This document shows positions 61,781-64,000 of a stretch of DNA of 64,000 nt, one piece after another (position 1 is the stretch's first letter; each line of letters begins with the position of its first letter). Location: NCBI GenBank assembly GCA_036365515.1, contig CM070874.1, positions 162,956,797 through 163,020,796 of the forward strand. The letters are read 5' to 3'. Under the pieces are notes generated by a model, which saw only the letters and a program-made list of their open reading frames with translations, was not told the origin of the DNA and ran no database searches. The stretch is from Torymus aiolomorphi (taxonomy: Eukaryota; Arthropoda; Insecta; Hymenoptera; Torymidae). Made by a program: the position numbers and the translations under genes.

Positions 61781-64000
61781 ATGGAAAAGACAATGGAAGA
61801 ACTCACTCAAGGTAAATGTACACTGACACAGTGCGCGAGAGCGAGTTGATTAGAATTTAGACGCGATATGTATGAGTGAATACGAAAAGTAAATTACGCG
61901 AGTGTTAAAATGCGATAAATTCGTTAAGCCGTGCATGCGAAGTACACATTCGGCCGATGTGAATTTCAATAAAAGTGCGCGTTGCTAATAGAGTAGTGTA
62001 GAGTAGCTGAATTTGGTAAAATTAACGTGTTAATGTCGAGAAACATATAGCGGCGTTTTGCCGATTCTCGGAATCGGCATCGGCGCGAGCAACAAGTCCG
62101 AACGGGAAACGAGCGCGCGCGTCGCGGGGCTTTCATCATGGCCGCCGAGAGGGGTGCGACAGTGCACGTCTCTCCTTCCTTCTCTCTGCCATGATACATA
62201 GAGAAGAAGGAGAGCGGAGGGAGGGGAGGGAGTACGGTGAGCGAGAGCCGAGAGTCCGCGGGTCGCTGCGACAGCCTCGCGCGCGCACAAAGAGAGATGA
62301 ACGCGACTTGCTAGCGCACATGTTTTTAAAAGCGGGGTGCCGGCCGAGCGTATATGTGATAAGCGAGTTATACACATATGTATATATGTATATATATATA
62401 TGGATGCATGCATATAGAGTAGAATAAGATAAAATCCATGGTAATTTTAGATGGGCAATGTAAATGTGAAAATAGAGCTGAGACTGTAATGATTCATGAA
62501 TTAAATTAAATTAAATAAAGTATACTGATTAATGTTCGAATAAAATCTATAGATAATTGAATACTTTGAAATGATAAATAAAAGTAACATTTAAATAAAA
62601 TAATATTTTATATGCATAGAACAAAATAAAAATGCCTTATGTAACTTAATCAATTATTTCACAGAGGAGCTAGCCCTGTTGAAGGCGTTACAAAAGGCAT
62701 CAGAGGTGTATGAGATGACCACACGTCTCAACGGAAAAACTCGGAGAGTTACACAGACGGAGCACGAGAATGCTACCCACATTTCGTTTGTAACCCCAGA
62801 CGACCATGCCTTTATAATAGGTGCGTAAACGGATCACTAAGTTACTTAAAGTTCGTTGTTGCAGTAATGGGCACCGGGTGTCATATATCTGCAGCAGCGA
62901 GGGCCTTATAGTGTGACTGAATGTTTCAGTTTTCGCTGCCTCGCCCGTTATTGCAAGTATTGCTAATGTTTAGTGTGCTGTGTAGCAACCCTAAGTTTCA
63001 TATTTGTTTCAGAATCAGAAAAGCTTGGAGAAGAGTACGAGAATATTTTGACTGAGCAGATATTGAGGAGCCATTTGTTGAAGGAAGAAATATTAATTTG
63101 CATAGAAGACGGGAAAATGTTGTATAAGGGTCGTCAGGTTGACGTAGAAATAGAGAAGCTAGAGAAGATAAAAGAGAAGGAAACAGAGGAAATAGAGAAG
63201 AGTAGCGCTACGATAGATGGAGATGAATTTGAGAAGACAGGAGAAGGAAGAATAGAGCAGGACATAGATGGTATGAAAAACAAATTAAAAATTGTAAACC
63301 AAATAATGTTAAACACCTCGAAACTAAAACTTAGTGAATCCATGATAATAGAAAAAGATAAAAATATTCCCGAAATTAGTAGAGAGAAAATTAAACTTGA
63401 TATAAATACTAATGTTTTTCTTAATATTGTAGTAATTAAAGAACGTCTGGACGAGCTCTTGGACGTGGTGAGAATCATGGCCGTAGAAAATATCAATAAA
63501 ATGAATACGATAACAGGGCGAGTTTCCCGGCTTGAGTCATCAGTAAAAGCAGACATCAAAAGGATCAATGCTAAGTTGGCCAAAAATAGAGAAGTTATAG
63601 AGGAGAGATTTACTCAGTTTGAAGAGAAAATCAAAGAATTAGAAAGCCAGGTAAATGATTTAAGTGATGCATGGTATGGCGATAATAATTGGACAAATTC
63701 TACAGCAGTAGATCAGGGTCGAACGGTATTAGAAATAGACTCAGGAACTCTGAATAATAAAATATCTGATAATGGAGAAATAAATAAAACTAACAACAAT
63801 GAATCTTCTGATAGCAAGAATATTCAATTTTTGAAAGAAAAGATTACAGTAGAAATTCTCAATAAAGATAGCAATGTGAAACGGGAGTATAAACTTTTAA
63901 ATAAAACTAAATATGAACATTTCTTGGATTATTTAAAGTCAGAATTGAGATCAAAGAAATTATTGTATGTAATTGAAGAGGAAAATCTAGATAGAGTAGA
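61781..64000 (+). CDS. Spliced coiled-coil protein downstream of copia-type LTR (partial)
   Basis: Three exons in one continuous frame: 61781-61811 (ATG in good context; MEKTMEELTQ; donor GTAAATG), 62665-62820 (acceptor TTATTTCACAG; donor GTGCGT) and 63013 to beyond 64000 (acceptor TTTGTTTCAG). The third exon is open for at least 988 bases. The protein is about 391 residues so far: a helical N-terminus (EELALLKALQKASEVYEM), a Lys/Glu-rich coiled coil (VDVEIEKLEKIKEKETEEIEK; RVSRLESSVKADIKRINAKL), an Asn/Ser-rich linker, then QFLKEKITVEILNKDSNVK. No gag motif (no CCHC so far) and no family recognised. It may be the element's first ORF or a host gene using the LTR as promoter. Introns are 853 and 192 bp. 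Confidence 0.65.
61812..62664 (+). other. First intron of the spliced ORF
   Basis: GTAAATG...TTATTTCACAG. GC-rich first half with CpG and GA tracts, and a TATA-type microsatellite at 62380-62401. Short frames on both strands are compositional. Confidence 0.55.

Noticed and set aside
63134..63583. 149-codon minus-strand Ser/Ile/Phe-rich frame
   Set aside because: Shadow of the third exon on the plus strand, which is open, spliced in frame and has coding-like composition.

Overview
The window looks like a transposon-dense, gene-poor stretch of an insect nuclear genome; a hymenopteran is my guess from the style of the elements, not something the sequence proves. Evidence for a eukaryote: short introns with GT/AG borders, LTR retrotransposons, Tc1/mariner and Penelope-like elements, microsatellites and a tandem satellite. 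I saw no rRNA, tRNA, CRISPR or bacterial gene.

Layout. 1-528 holds the start of an unrecognised protein on the minus strand. 0.84-12.1 kb is a mosaic: two LTR-like repeats in opposite orientation (842-2467, 10674-11762), two decayed copies of one transposase-like family (2.6-5.9 kb), unrecognised minus-strand coding remnants (6.9-7.9 kb), and three related segments (8.0-12.07 kb), two of them opened by younger insertions. 12.1-13.1 kb has exon-like minus-strand pieces under a CpG-rich block. 13.65-16.64 kb is a minus-strand Ty3/gypsy pol; 16.7-18.2 kb a decayed plus-strand gypsy pol ending in an envelope-like start.

18.2-36.2 kb is the main structure, three elements deep. A decayed plus-strand gypsy element (19.5-24.2 kb, resuming at 35.65 kb) is split by an inverted-repeat element (24199-35608), which is itself split by a nearly intact minus-strand gypsy element (24684-34773) with about 1,075-bp LTRs, a polyglutamine ORF ahead of gag, pro, a full-length pol, a small AT-hook ORF overlapping the end of pol, and a coiled-coil ORF behind a strong splice acceptor.

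36.2-44.5 kb has a 150-bp tandem repeat, nested palindromes, fragments of a non-LTR ORF1 and a BEL/Pao pol, and much unassigned AT-rich DNA. 44.5-51.3 kb carries two adjacent Tc1/mariner-type elements with DD41D spacing; in both, the long inverted repeats contain a reversed copy of the transposase 3' end, and both carry the same 40-42 bp minisatellite. 53.2-55.0 kb has two palindromic elements with clean target-site duplications. 55.2-58.2 kb is a Penelope-like element (RT plus GIY-YIG) with inverted arms. 59.0-61.27 kb is a satellite of about 92-bp units in a higher-order order that inverts around a 200-bp centre. 61273-64000 is an LTR with a copia-type primer binding site, followed by a spliced reading frame that is still open at the window end.

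The protein-coding features I can name are nearly all mobile-element genes. Those that look least decayed are the inner gypsy element (about 98-99% LTR identity by eye, long open pol) and the reading frame starting at 61781.
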